A DNA stretch of 64,000 bases from Bifidobacterium samirii (GCF_003952945.1 NZ_QXGK01000007.1:53266-117265); one strand, 5' to 3'; positions 54,024 to 63,078 are shown, counted from the stretch's first letter. Made by a program: numbers and translations. Notes: a model not told the origin generated them from the sequence alone.

Positions 54024-55817
54024 TTACCAATCCACCGGGATAGCATCGGTGCGCTCCGGGGACGGGGACACGTTGTATTTCTGCATAAGGAATTCACCGA
54101 TCTGGCAGGCCACCGGGCCGGCGGTCAGACCGCCCAGTCCCTCGGCGTCCTTGAACGCGACGGTGACGACGAAGCGCGGGTTGTCGGCCGGCAGGATCGC
54201 CGACCAGTCGCTGATGATCGACGTCAGGCTGCCGTTGGATCCCGCGACCTCGGCGGTGCCGGACTTGGCGGCCACGCGATAGCCGTCGACCTTGGCGATC
54301 GAATAGTAGCCTTCGGCGACGGATTCCATCGCGTTGAGCATCTGCGCGGCGACCGACTCGTCGATGACGCGCGTGCCGCCGGAGACCTTGTTCTCGGTCG
54401 TATGGCCGTCCGCGTCGGTGGTCGACGCGATGATGCGCATCTGCGGCAGCACGCCCTTGTTGGCGATCGTGGCGATCGCGCGCGTGATCTGCAGCGCGTT
54501 CATCGCGTACGACTGGCCGAACAGGACGGTGTTGCGCGTGCGCAGGTCCCAGTCGGACGACGAGGTGAGGATGCCGGCCGATTCGCCGGACAGGTCCAGT
54601 CCGGTGGCCTGGCCGACGCCGAACTTGGTCAGGTACTCGTAGCGCTTCTCGTCGCTGAAGTTCTCGGCGGCCATGATCATGCCCACGTTCGACGAGTTCT
54701 TGAGGATGCCGGCGAGCGTCCAGTGCTCGGCGCCGTGCGTCGAGGCGTCCTTGTACGTCTGGCCGTCCTGTTCGATCGTGGAGGGCACGGTGAACTTGTC
54801 GGACAGCGAGTGCAGGCCCTCCTGGACCATGCCGGCCATCGTGAACACCTTGCCGATCGAGCCGGGCTCGAACACCTCGGAGACGGCCCGGGAGGCATTG
54901 AGCTTGACGTCGTCGGAGCCGGCCTCGTACTGGTCGGTGTCCTCGATCGCGAGCAGGCCGCCGGTCTGCAGGTCGTAGACCACGCCGATGCCCCACGTCG
55001 CCTTGTACTTCTCCTTGCCGTCGGTCAGCGCCTTCTTCACGTACCAGTCGACGCTCTCGTCGATGGTGAGCGTCACATCGGAGCCGTCGACCGCGTCCTT
55101 CTGGTCGGTGAGCGTGCCGGGGATCTGCTCGCCGCCGTTGCCCTGCTGGTAGACCATGTAGCCGTCCGTGCCGGTGAGCGTGTCGTCGAGTGTCTGTTCG
55201 AGGCCGGCCACGCCGGCGCCGTCGGCATCGACCGCGCCCAGGATCGGGCCGAGCAGTGTGCCGCCCGAGTAGACGCGCTCGTTGGTCAGCTCGCCGTAGA
55301 CGATGCCGCCGAGGTTCAGTTCGTCGATCCTGCGCTTGACCTCGGGCGTGACGTCCTTCGCGATCACCGCGTACTGGCTGTTGGGGTCGACGATCTTGGC
55401 GCCGATCCGGGCGGCGCTCATGTCGAGCACGGTGGCCAGCAGCCGGGCGACCGCGGCCGCGCCGGTGGCGCCCACCGGCTTGCCGTCGATCTGGTGGCAG
55501 TACGACTCGGTCTTCTCGGTGCATTCGACCGGCTCGAATTCGGCGGCGTACATCGGGTTGGCGATGATGTTGTAGCGTTCGACGCTCTGGGCGAGCACGA
55601 TGCCGCTCGAGTCGAGGATCCGGCCGCGCTTGGCGGTCGTGGTGACCTTCAGGGTGCGCCCCTGCACGGCCGCGTCGGCGGTGGCCCCGCCCATCAGCTG
55701 CAGCGAGACCATCCGCACGAGGCAGATCGAGGCGACGAGCGCCAGCGCGCATCCGACCGCGACGACGCGCGCCGCGTAGCTGCGCAGTATGGCGAACCGG
55801 CGGGACCTGCCTCTCAA
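54024..55817 (-). CDS. ftsI: Septal penicillin-binding protein FtsI (PBP2B/PBP3)
   Basis: A 597-residue class B transpeptidase. After a basic N-terminus and one transmembrane helix (VVAVGCALALVASICLVRMV) comes the dimerisation/pedestal domain (KRGRILDSSGIVLAQS). The transpeptidase domain follows with the active-site SxxK at S320 (EPGSIGKVF), the SxN motif in NSSNVGMI and a KSG triad in AKSGTAEV. The TTG at 55817, overlapping the ftsL stop as TTGA, is chosen because GGGGAGG lies 7 bases upstream. Earlier ATG frames run through ftsL. It partners FtsW in septal wall synthesis. Confidence 0.93.
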   Translation of the reverse strand: MRGRSRRFAILRSYAARVVAVGCALALVASICLVRMVSLQLMGGATADAAVQGRTLKVTTTAKRGRILDSSGIVLAQSVERYNIIANPMYAAEFEPVECTEKTESYCHQIDGKPVGATGAAAVARLLATVLDMSAARIGAKIVDPNSQYAVIAKDVTPEVKRRIDELNLGGIVYGELTNERVYSGGTLLGPILGAVDADGAGVAGLEQTLDDTLTGTDGYMVYQQGNGGEQIPGTLTDQKDAVDGSDVTLTIDESVDWYVKKALTDGKEKYKATWGIGVVYDLQTGGLLAIEDTDQYEAGSDDVKLNASRAVSEVFEPGSIGKVFTMAGMVQEGLHSLSDKFTVPSTIEQDGQTYKDASTHGAEHWTLAGILKNSSNVGMIMAAENFSDEKRYEYLTKFGVGQATGLDLSGESAGILTSSSDWDLRTRNTVLFGQSYAMNALQITRAIATIANKGVLPQMRIIASTTDADGHTTENKVSGGTRVIDESVAAQMLNAMESVAEGYYSIAKVDGYRVAAKSGTAEVAGSNGSLTSIISDWSAILPADNPRFVVTVAFKDAEGLGGLTAGPVACQIGEFLMQKYNVSPSPERTDAIPVDW

Positions 55818-56287
55818 CGGGCGCCCTCCCCCGAGTCGGCGTGGGCGGCCGCATAGCCGCTCAGGTCGATGGACAGCGAGCCCTGCTGCATCGTCATGCC
55901 CATCTCCTCGGCCTTCTGCGGCAGCGACGTCTCCAACGCGTCGAGCCTGGTCTGGTCCTCCTCGATGTCCTGGTTGAGCCGTGCGATGTGCGTCTCGATC
56001 GAGCTGGCCTCGAACGAGTTCTCGATCATCTGGGTGCGCAGCACCAGCGAGCCGAGTAGCGTGGCCACGAGGAACGCGAGCGCCACAACGATGTGGATCA
56101 TCGACGTGTTGCGCGCCCGGGTCCATGCCGCCAGCCGCGACAGTCCGTCGATGGCGGCGCCGGCGCCTTTGGCGGCCGACGTCACGACGTGCAGCTGCGG
56201 GCGCGACGGCGCCGCGGGCGCGGCCTTCGGCCTGCGTCGCTCCTCGGCTGCAGACCCCGATCGTACGGTGCGTGCCTGTGCGGCCAT
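55814..56287 (-). CDS. ftsL: FtsL-like division protein
   Basis: A 157-residue bitopic membrane protein. A cytoplasmic N-terminus of about 60 residues rich in Ala, Arg and Pro is followed by one transmembrane helix (MIHIVVALAFLVATLLGSLV). An extracytoplasmic coiled coil (SIETHIARLNQDIEEDQTRL) and a MGMTMQQGSLSIDL terminus, which resembles the FtsL/DivIC membrane-distal segment, complete it. Position between rsmH and ftsI is diagnostic. Both ends overlap neighbours (TGATG with rsmH, TTGA with ftsI). It is named by context and topology more than by sequence. Confidence 0.85.
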   Translation of the reverse strand: MAAQARTVRSGSAAEERRRPKAAPAAPSRPQLHVVTSAAKGAGAAIDGLSRLAAWTRARNTSMIHIVVALAFLVATLLGSLVLRTQMIENSFEASSIETHIARLNQDIEEDQTRLDALETSLPQKAEEMGMTMQQGSLSIDLSGYAAAHADSGEGAR

Positions 56288-57360
56288 CAGCGTCCCCTTC
56301 CCGTTCTGCCGTTCCTGACGTTCCTGCGCGGCGCGGCGGCGCGGCGCGTGCCGCGGTGCGATCCCCGGCCGGTGTCCTCGAGGTCGCGCAGGCGGCGTTC
56401 GGGGATGTCGCGGACGAGTTCGACGGCGCGCAGGCGCACGGACGCGGAGCGCGGGTTGGCGGCGATCTCGGCCTCGTCGGCCTTGAGGGCGCCGCGGGTG
56501 ACCTCGCGGAAGAACGGCTGGGCGTCCGGCGGGATGACGGGCATGCCGGCCGGCACGTCCGCCTTGAGTCCCTTGTTCATGAAGTCCTTGACGGTCTTGT
56601 CCTCGAGCGAATGGTACGACTCTACGACGAGGCGGCCGCCCACGGCGAGCTTGCGGGCGATCTGCGGCAGGGTGCCCGACAGCTTGTCGAGTTCGCCGTT
56701 GACCTCGATGCGCAGCGCCTGGAAGACGCGCTTGGCGGGGTTGCCCGCGGGGCGGTGCGCCTGCGGGACGACCTCGTCGACCAGCCGGTTGAGCTGGGCG
56801 GAGGTGACGAGCGGCTCCTGGTCGCGCACGGCGACGATGCGGCGGGCGATCTGGCGGGCGAAGCGCTCCTCGCCCCAGTCGCGGAAGATGCGCACGAGCT
56901 CCTCGGCCGGGTATTCGGCGAGGATGCGTTCGGCGGTCAGCGGCTGGGAGACGTCCATGCGCATGTCGAGCGGGGCGTCGTGCGAGTAGGAGAAGCCGCG
57001 TTCGGTCTCGTCGATCTGCAGGCTCGACAGGCCCAGGTCCATGAACACGGCGTGCACGCGTTCGACGCCCAGGTCGTCGAGGACCGCGCCGAATTCGTCG
57101 AAGGCGGCGTGCACGGGGGTGAAGCGGTCGGCGAGGCCTTCGTCGCGCATGCGGCCGGTCGCGAGCGCCAGCGCTTCGGCGTCGCGGTCGATGCCGATGA
57201 GGCGCGCGTTCGGCGCGGCCTTGAGGAAGTTCGTCGCGTGGCCCGCCAGTCCCAGCGTGCAGTCCACGACGATGGAGCCCGGCCCGGCGAGCGCCGGGGC
57301 GACGAGCCCCACGCATTCGTCGAGCAGTACGGGTTGGTGAATGGTCGTCACATCGGTCAT
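56287..57360 (-). CDS. rsmH: 16S rRNA m4C1402 methyltransferase RsmH
   Basis: A 357-residue RsmH (MraW) that methylates N4 of C1402 in 16S rRNA. SAM-binding motif I is VVDCTLGLAGHATNFL. Other signatures are IGIDRDAEALALA, FMDLGLSSLQIDETERGFSY, GNPAKRVFQALRIEVNGEL and ESYHSLEDKTVKDFM. A basic, Arg/Gly-rich tail of about 25 residues is longer than in E. coli. Start and stop each overlap the neighbours by one base (TGATG). Confidence 0.96.
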   Translation of the reverse strand: MTDVTTIHQPVLLDECVGLVAPALAGPGSIVVDCTLGLAGHATNFLKAAPNARLIGIDRDAEALALATGRMRDEGLADRFTPVHAAFDEFGAVLDDLGVERVHAVFMDLGLSSLQIDETERGFSYSHDAPLDMRMDVSQPLTAERILAEYPAEELVRIFRDWGEERFARQIARRIVAVRDQEPLVTSAQLNRLVDEVVPQAHRPAGNPAKRVFQALRIEVNGELDKLSGTLPQIARKLAVGGRLVVESYHSLEDKTVKDFMNKGLKADVPAGMPVIPPDAQPFFREVTRGALKADEAEIAANPRSASVRLRAVELVRDIPERRLRDLEDTGRGSHRGTRRAAAPRRNVRNGRTGRGR

Positions 57361-57845
57361 CAGAATCCCACCGCCGGCAATATGTCATCGGCTATGTCGG
57401 CGTATCCCTGCTCCTGCGAGGCGAGATACCCCTCCCATGCCGTCCTGTTCCAGATCTCCGCGCGCGTGCCCACGCCGATCACCGCCACTTCCGTCCCCAG
57501 ATCCGCATAGTCGCGCAGCATCTGCGGCACGAGGATGCGCCCCTGTCGGTCGGGTTCCTGGTCGACCGCCCCCGACAGGAACACGCGCAGATAGTCGCGG
57601 GCCTTCTTGTCGCTCATGGAGACGCGCTGGATGCGCATGGCGATCCGGCGGAACTCCTGACGGGGCAGCAGGTAGACGCAGCGTTCCTGGCCGCGGGCCA
57701 TCACGAGCCCCGGGCCGAACTGCGCACGCATCCTGGCCGGCAGGGCGAGTCGCCCCTTGGCGTCGATCCTAGGAGTGTAGGTGCCCAGCAGCAACGGCGG
57801 CAGGTCGTCCGACGAACCGGAGCACGGGGTCTCCGACTCGCACAT
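57360..57845 (-). CDS. mraZ: Transcriptional regulator MraZ
   Basis: A 161-residue DNA-binding protein with two SpoVT/AbrB-type repeats, seen as GTYTPRIDAKGRLALPARMR and DRQGRILVPQMLRDYA, forming a ring-shaped oligomer in the family. It controls its own cluster. The ATG at 57845 has AAGGAGG 6 bases upstream and puts the first repeat at residue 20. It is the first gene of the division/cell-wall cluster, preceded by three spaced TGGGG-like boxes. Confidence 0.95.
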   Translation of the reverse strand: MCESETPCSGSSDDLPPLLLGTYTPRIDAKGRLALPARMRAQFGPGLVMARGQERCVYLLPRQEFRRIAMRIQRVSMSDKKARDYLRVFLSGAVDQEPDRQGRILVPQMLRDYADLGTEVAVIGVGTRAEIWNRTAWEGYLASQEQGYADIADDILPAVGF

Positions 57846-57892
57846 GACCGCCTCCTTCCGTCGCATCGGGCATGCATCACGCTCAACTGTGT

Positions 57893-57917
57893 CACCACTC
57901 TACCCCACCATTCCCCA
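57893..57917 (-). promoter_or_regulatory. MraZ-binding boxes upstream of mraZ
   Basis: On the minus strand TGGGG (57917-57913), TGGGG (57907-57903) and TGGTG (57897-57893) recur every 10 bases. MraZ is known to bind direct TGGG-type repeats with 5-base spacers. A TAGAGT -10-like box overlaps the array. The array is 48 bases before the mraZ start and should mediate autoregulation. Confidence 0.8.
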
Positions 57918-58080
57918 CCGTCGCCCGTTTTTCGACATTTCCTCCCCTTTTCGCGCGTCGTGGCGCCGCCCGGCCGCCGATCCCCCGCGACGGGGCCGTT
58001 CGTAGGGTGCTCCGGGTAGATTGGAGTGCCTGAGTTTTTTGACGGGAAGCAACAGCAGCAGACATTAGGAGTGGGAAGAC

Positions 58081-60360
58081 ATGTCGGAATACGCCTCACA
58101 GATCCGCGCCGAACAGCGTCAGGTGGACCGTGCGTACGGTCGCCTCGACGACCTGCGCGCCCAGGTCCGCGACCGTCTGGACGCGGTGCGCGCCCGGGGT
58201 GCGCACGGGTCGCCCACGCAGCGCACCGAGCGTGATTCGTTCGCCACGATGTACGAGGACCGGCTGGCGCAGATGCGCGCCGTCGAGGACCGTCTCGTGT
58301 TCGGCCGTCTGGACGCGGCGGATTCGTCGCGCCGCTACATCGGCCGCATCGGCCTGTCGGACGAGGCGCACGAGCCGATCCTGACCGACTGGCGCGCCGA
58401 GGCGGCGCGTCCGTTCTACGAGGCGACGCCGTCGCATCACGGCGACATCGTCATGCGCCGCCATCTGACGCTGCGCTTCCGCGAGGTCGTGGGCATCGAG
58501 GACGAGGTGCTCGACGTGGACGCCGAGCAGGTGGGCCATGCCGCGTCGTCGGGCACGCTCACCGGCGAGGGCGCGCTGCTGGCGTCGCTCTCCTCGCGCA
58601 GGACGGGCAAGATGACCGACATCGTCGCCACGATCCAGGCCGAGCAGGACCGCATCATCCGCGCGCCCCTGCCGGGCGCCGTGGTCGTGCAGGGCGGTCC
58701 GGGCACCGGCAAGACCGCGGTCGCGCTGCACCGCGCCGCCTACCTGCTGTACACGCACCGACGCCAGCTGGAGCGTTCCGGAGTGCTCGTCGTCGGCCCG
58801 TCGTCGACGTTCCTGCGCTACATCGACCAGGTGCTGCCGTCGCTGGGCGAGACCGGCGTCGTCAGCCGCACCGTCGGCGAGCTGATCCCGGGCATGCCGG
58901 CCACGGCCGAGGACACGCCGCACGCGGCCCGGCTCAAGGGCGACGCGCGCATGGCGCAGGTCGTCGCCGCGGCGGTCGCGATGCGCGTGCGCGTGCCCGC
59001 CGACCTGCCGACCGTGCACGTCAACGGCTTCCCCGTGGCGATGCGCGAGGCCGACGTGCGCCAGGCGCAGCTCGACGCGCGCCGCACCCGCCAGCCGCAC
59101 AACAAGGCGCGCGAGACGTTCGTGCGCAGCATGCTGTCGATGATGCGCGCCCGCTACGCCGAACAGCTCGACTACACGCCCGACGAGGCGGAGATGTCGC
59201 GCGTCACCGAGACGCTGCGCATGAACGACAAGGTGCGCCGCGCCCTCAACCTCGCCTGGCTGCCGATGACCGGCCCGTGGCTCATCGACCAGCTGTGGGC
59301 CAAGCCGCAGCGTCTGCGCGCGCTCGCCCCGTGGCTGACCGACGAGGACGTGGCCGCGCTCGCCCGCCCCAAGGGCTCGCCGCTCACCCGCTCCGACATC
59401 CCGCTGCTCGACGAGGCGCTCGAACTGCTCGGTCCCGACCCGAAGGTCACGGCACGCGCCGGGGCCATGGACGCGGTGCGTGCCGAGGAGGAGCGCTTCG
59501 CCCGCGACACGCTCGCCCAGGCGGGCATCGGCTCGGGCATCGTCACCGCGCAGATGCTGCTCGACAACCTCAACGGCTCCGACGCCGAACTGACCGCCCA
59601 GCGCGCGGCCGCCGACCGCGAGTGGACGTACGGCCACATCGTCGTCGACGAGGCGCAGGAGCTGACCGCGATGGACTGGCGCATGCTGATCCGCCGCTGC
59701 CCGTCGCGCTCGTTCACGATCGTGGGCGACGTGGCGCAGACCTCGGCGCTGGGCGGCACGCGCTCCTGGCCGCGCACGATGGACCGGCTCTTCGGCCGCG
59801 GCCACTGGACGCTCAACGAGCTGACCATCGACTACCGCAACCCGCAGGAGGTCTCCGACCTCGCCTCCGCGTTCGCCCGCTCCGAGGGCCTGTACATCTC
59901 GACCGTCAACGCGGTGCGCGCCATCCCCGGTTCGGTGCGCCGCGTCACGCTCGACGACGAGTCGGCGCTGGCCGACGAAGTCGCCGCCACCACCGCCGAG
60001 CTCGCGCACGAGTTCGTCTCCGCCGACGGCACCGGCCGCGTCGCCGTCATCGCCCCCGATTCGATGGTCGAGGCGTTGCGCGGGCGCGTCGCCCGCCAGC
60101 TGGCCGCGGCGCTCCCCGAAGCGGAGGCGCGCCGCCTGGCCGAACAGGACGCGTGGGACGAGCAGGTCAGCGTGTGCGGCGCCCAGCAGGTCAAGGGACT
60201 CGAATACGACGCGGTGCTCGTCGTGCAGCCGGGACGGATCGAACAGGAGGCCGCGTCGCGTCTGGTCGCCGCCGCCGACCTGTACGTGGCGATGACCCGC
60301 CCCACCCAGCGGCTGTTCATCGTTCGGACGAAGACGGACGAAACCGCCCTGAGCATCTAA
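58081..60360 (+). CDS. HelD/HelR-like RNA polymerase-associated ATPase (UvrD/Rep superfamily)
   Basis: A 759-residue superfamily 1 ATPase of the actinobacterial HelD group, which removes stalled RNA polymerase from DNA and in some species protects against rifamycins. The N-terminal 90 residues are a helical hairpin (AEQRQVDRAYGRLDDLRAQV) like the arm that enters the secondary channel. RRYIGRIGLSDE and RHLTLRFREVVGIEDE follow. The Walker A loop GGPGTGKTAVALHRAAYLLY is near residue 205, Walker B VVDEAQELTAMDWRML near 520, and the second core domain ends VCGAQQVKGLEYDAVLVV and YVAMTRPTQRLFIV. GGGAAGAC precedes the ATG. Rifamycin protection cannot be inferred. Confidence 0.85.
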   Translation: MSEYASQIRAEQRQVDRAYGRLDDLRAQVRDRLDAVRARGAHGSPTQRTERDSFATMYEDRLAQMRAVEDRLVFGRLDAADSSRRYIGRIGLSDEAHEPILTDWRAEAARPFYEATPSHHGDIVMRRHLTLRFREVVGIEDEVLDVDAEQVGHAASSGTLTGEGALLASLSSRRTGKMTDIVATIQAEQDRIIRAPLPGAVVVQGGPGTGKTAVALHRAAYLLYTHRRQLERSGVLVVGPSSTFLRYIDQVLPSLGETGVVSRTVGELIPGMPATAEDTPHAARLKGDARMAQVVAAAVAMRVRVPADLPTVHVNGFPVAMREADVRQAQLDARRTRQPHNKARETFVRSMLSMMRARYAEQLDYTPDEAEMSRVTETLRMNDKVRRALNLAWLPMTGPWLIDQLWAKPQRLRALAPWLTDEDVAALARPKGSPLTRSDIPLLDEALELLGPDPKVTARAGAMDAVRAEEERFARDTLAQAGIGSGIVTAQMLLDNLNGSDAELTAQRAAADREWTYGHIVVDEAQELTAMDWRMLIRRCPSRSFTIVGDVAQTSALGGTRSWPRTMDRLFGRGHWTLNELTIDYRNPQEVSDLASAFARSEGLYISTVNAVRAIPGSVRRVTLDDESALADEVAATTAELAHEFVSADGTGRVAVIAPDSMVEALRGRVARQLAAALPEAEARRLAEQDAWDEQVSVCGAQQVKGLEYDAVLVVQPGRIEQEAASRLVAAADLYVAMTRPTQRLFIVRTKTDETALSI

Positions 60361-60370
60361 GGTGGAGACC

Positions 60371-61576
60371 ATGCCTAAAGCACTGTTACTGGAGAACATC
60401 CATCCGTTCGCCGCGCAGTCCCTGCGCGCGCACGGCTTCGAAGTCGAAACGCTCAAGGGCGCGCTCGGCGAGGACGAGCTCATCGACGCCCTGCAGGGCG
60501 TCGACCTGCTCGGCATCCGGTCCAAGACCACGGTCAGCCGCGCCGTCATCGACGCATGCCCACAGCTGACCGCCGTCGGCTGCTTCTGCATCGGCACCAA
60601 CCAGGTCGATCTGGAGTACGCCGGCAAGAACGGCGTCGCCGTGTTCAACGCGCCCTATTCGAACACGCGCTCCGTGGTCGAGCTGGTGATCTGCGACATC
60701 ATCTGCCTGCTGCGACGCATCCCGGCGCACACCCACCACATGAAGCACGGCATGTGGGACAAGTCGGCCGCCGGCTCACACGAGGTGCGCGGCAAGACGC
60801 TCGGCATCATCGGCTACGGCAACATCGGCTCCCAGCTGTCCGTCCTGGCGGAGGCGCTGGGCATGCGCGTCGTGTTCTACGACATCGAGGAGAAGCTCGC
60901 CATGGGCAACGCCCACCGCTGCGAGACGCTCGACGAGCTGCTCGAACAGGCCGACGCGGTGTCGATCCACGTGGACGGCCGCAAGGAGAACACCGGCTTC
61001 TTCGGCGAGGAGCAGTTCGCGCACATGAAGCCCGGCGCGATCTTCATCAACCTGTCGCGCGGCTTCGTCGCCGACCTCGACGCGCTCAAGCGCCACCTCG
61101 ACTCCGGCCACGTCTCGGGCGCCGCGGTCGACGTGTTCCCGGTCGAGCCCAAGAAGAGCGGCGACCCGTTCGAGACCGCCCTGGCCGACGAGGACAACAT
61201 GATCCTCACCCCGCACATCGGCGGCTCCACGCTCGAGGCGCAGGAGGCCATCGGCCACTTCGTCGCGCAGCGTCTCGAGGACTACTGGTTCAAGGGCTCC
61301 ACGATGCTGTCGGTCAATCTGCCGCAGATCACCCTCTCCGACCTGCCCGGCACGGCCCGCATCGCCCACCTGCACGCGAACCTGCCCGGCGTGCTCGCGC
61401 ACGTCAACCGCGTGCTGGGCGAGGAGAACATCAACATCGCCGCCCAGGCGCTCGGCACGCAGGGCGAACTCGGCTACGTGGTCACCGACGTCGCGCAGAA
61501 CCCGAGCGCCGAGGCGCTCGCCCTGCTCGAAGGCATCGAGGGCACGATCGGCATGCGCGTGATCAGCCGACAGTAG
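60371..61576 (+). CDS. serA: D-3-phosphoglycerate dehydrogenase
   Basis: A 401-residue serine-pathway dehydrogenase, oxidising 3-phosphoglycerate to 3-phosphohydroxypyruvate. NAD binding is shown by LGIIGYGNIGSQ and the following acidic YDIEEK. Catalytic residues sit in NLSRGF (Arg), the Glu of VEPKKSGDPFE, and TPHIGGSTLEAQ (His). A C-terminal ACT domain, DLPGTARIAHLHANLPGVLAHV onward (in two pieces), should bind L-serine for feedback inhibition, as in the E. coli type. GGTGGAG lies 3 bases before the ATG at 60371; a GTG at 60362 is less likely. It begins 10 bases after the HelD-like gene, so the two are probably co-transcribed. Confidence 0.95.
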   Translation: MPKALLLENIHPFAAQSLRAHGFEVETLKGALGEDELIDALQGVDLLGIRSKTTVSRAVIDACPQLTAVGCFCIGTNQVDLEYAGKNGVAVFNAPYSNTRSVVELVICDIICLLRRIPAHTHHMKHGMWDKSAAGSHEVRGKTLGIIGYGNIGSQLSVLAEALGMRVVFYDIEEKLAMGNAHRCETLDELLEQADAVSIHVDGRKENTGFFGEEQFAHMKPGAIFINLSRGFVADLDALKRHLDSGHVSGAAVDVFPVEPKKSGDPFETALADEDNMILTPHIGGSTLEAQEAIGHFVAQRLEDYWFKGSTMLSVNLPQITLSDLPGTARIAHLHANLPGVLAHVNRVLGEENINIAAQALGTQGELGYVVTDVAQNPSAEALALLEGIEGTIGMRVISRQ

Positions 61577-61647
61577 GAGGAACGGGGGCGGGCGCGCGGA
61601 CGACGCCGCCACTCCCCCGAGGTCTTCCCGGTCTTTCCGGATATGAC

Positions 61648-61681
61648 GAGCCCCGTCGGACCGTTCGGTCCGACGGGGCTC
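61648..61681. terminator. Bidirectional terminator between serA and nrdR
   Basis: A perfect 15-bp stem (61648-61662 with 61667-61681) with loop GTTC lies between convergent genes. Confidence 0.85.
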
Positions 61682-61708
61682 TCTCGTACCTGTAGATGCG
61701 TGCGACGG

Positions 61709-62161
61709 TCAGTGCTCCGGGTCCTCGCGCAGCTCGTCGATGGCGCGCTGGAAGTCCTCGAGCCCGTCGAAGTTCTGGTAGACGCTCGCGAAGCGCAGGT
61801 AGGCGACCTGGTCGAGCTCCTTGAGCGGGGCGAGGATCGCCTTGCCGACGTCCTCCGAACGCACCTCGGCCAGTCCGCGGGCGCGCAGGTCCTCCTCGAC
61901 GCGCTGTCCCAGCGCCTTGAGCGCGCTCTCGTCGATCGGGCGGCCCTGGCATGCCTTGCGCACGCCGGAGATCACCTTGCCGCGGTCGAACGGCTCGCTG
62001 TTGCCCGACCGTTTCGTCACCAGCAGCATCGTGCTCTCCAGTGTGGTGAAACGCTTATGGCATTGCAGGCATTCGCGGCGGCGGCGGATCGAATATCCGT
62101 CGTCGCTGATGCGCGTATCGACGACCTTGGTGTCGGGTTGTTGGCAGAAAGGACAGTGCAT
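61709..62161 (-). CDS. nrdR: Ribonucleotide reductase regulator NrdR
   Basis: A 150-residue repressor of nrd genes. The N-terminal zinc ribbon has CPFCQQ and CLQCHKR, with the typical [17 protein letters not shown] and RFTTLE. The ATP-cone domain follows ([22 protein letters not shown], in two parts). The ATG at 62161 (MHCPFC) is the family start. GGGGGA lies immediately before it and TATTGT about 9 bases upstream, so a very short leader is possible. It is divergent from lexA. Confidence 0.95.
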   Translation of the reverse strand: MHCPFCQQPDTKVVDTRISDDGYSIRRRRECLQCHKRFTTLESTMLLVTKRSGNSEPFDRGKVISGVRKACQGRPIDESALKALGQRVEEDLRARGLAEVRSEDVGKAILAPLKELDQVAYLRFASVYQNFDGLEDFQRAIDELREDPEH

Positions 62162-62250
62162 TCCCCCAACAATAGCGCGACCGACGCCGGACACGCCACG
62201 ACACGCCATGCGGCAGAACGCCTGCGGGGCGATCGGGCCGCCACGGCGCT

Positions 62251-62264
62251 CGAACGCGCGTTCG
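62251..62264. promoter_or_regulatory. Perfect LexA box nearer nrdR
   Basis: CGAACGCGCGTTCG is a perfect 14-bp palindrome of the CGAAC-N4-GTTCG type used by LexA in Gram-positive and actinobacterial genomes. It lies 90 bases before nrdR and 104 before lexA. Confidence 0.8.
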
Positions 62265-62303
62265 AACCCGCGCCCCGCCGACGGACGTCGACGCCTTCGC
62301 CAT

Positions 62304-62317
62304 CGAACAGATGTTTG
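62304..62317. promoter_or_regulatory. LexA box overlapping the lexA promoter
   Basis: CGAACAGATGTTTG matches CGAAC-N4-GTTYG and overlaps the -35 box of lexA, so it should allow autorepression. Confidence 0.75.
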
Positions 62318-62343
62318 ATTTCACACCGCTCCCACGTTATGCT
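62315..62343 (+). promoter_or_regulatory. lexA promoter
   Basis: TTGATT (62315-62320) and TATGCT (62338-62343) are exactly 17 bases apart, 24 bases before the GTG start. Confidence 0.65.
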
Positions 62344-62367
62344 GAAGACGTCAGAAGGGAGACCGCC

Positions 62368-63078
62368 GTGAACCAGACCACCACCCCCGCAGCATCGGCG
62401 CGACCGGGCGAGGAGCCGCTCACCCAACGTCAGCGTCTGGTGCTCGACGCGATCCGCACGCATGTGGCCGAATGCGGCTTCGCCCCCTCGTTCCGCGAGA
62501 TCGGCGAGGCGGCGGGGCTCAAGAGCCCCTCGTCGGTCAAGCACCAGTTGCAGACGCTGTGCGAGAAGGGGTACATCCGCATGAGCGCCAACAAGGGGCG
62601 GGCCATCGAACTGACCGACCCGGTCGCCCCCGCCGCCGCACGCGAGGCCGCACGCACGGTCGAGGTCGCGCCGTTCTCCGACGTCGAAAGCCTGTCGATC
62701 CGCCAGTCGCACGACGTGCCGCTCGTCGGGCGCATCGCCGCCGGCACGCCCATCACGGCCGAACAGCACGTCGACGACGTGATGCGGCTCCCCGAACGGC
62801 TCACCGGCGGCGGCAGCCTGTTCATGCTCGAGGTGCACGGCGATTCGATGGTCGACGCGGCGATCTGCGACGGCGACTTCGTGGTCGTGCGCGAGCAGCG
62901 CACCGCCGTCAACGGCGACATCGTGGCCGCCCTGCTCGACGACGAGGCTACCGTCAAGACGTTCCGCAACGACAACGGCCACGTCTGGCTCATCCCGCAC
63001 AATCCGGCCTACTCCCCCATCGACGGCACGCACGCGCAGATCATGGGCAAGGTCGTCACCGTGCTGCGCAAGGTCTGA
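62368..63078 (+). CDS. lexA: SOS repressor LexA
   Basis: A 236-residue LexA. The N-terminal winged helix has PLTQRQRLVLDAIRTHV and the recognition helix PSFREIGEAAGLKSPSSVKHQL (in two segments). The linker of about 35 residues leads to the S24-like domain with cleavage site A125-G126 (RIAAGTPI), catalytic S160 (HGDSMVDA) and K197 (ATVKTF). The GTG at 62368 is preferred because AGAAGGGAG is 6 bases upstream; an earlier in-frame ATG at 62311 lies inside the LexA box and promoter. Regulated by its own box. Confidence 0.96.
   Translation: MNQTTTPAASARPGEEPLTQRQRLVLDAIRTHVAECGFAPSFREIGEAAGLKSPSSVKHQLQTLCEKGYIRMSANKGRAIELTDPVAPAAAREAARTVEVAPFSDVESLSIRQSHDVPLVGRIAAGTPITAEQHVDDVMRLPERLTGGGSLFMLEVHGDSMVDAAICDGDFVVVREQRTAVNGDIVAALLDDEATVKTFRNDNGHVWLIPHNPAYSPIDGTHAQIMGKVVTVLRKV

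Noticed and set aside
51510-55856. A 1448-codon plus-strand open frame opposite murF, the MurE-like gene and ftsI
   Set aside because: It spans several genuine minus-strand genes and their junctions, has no ribosome site and has shadow-type composition.
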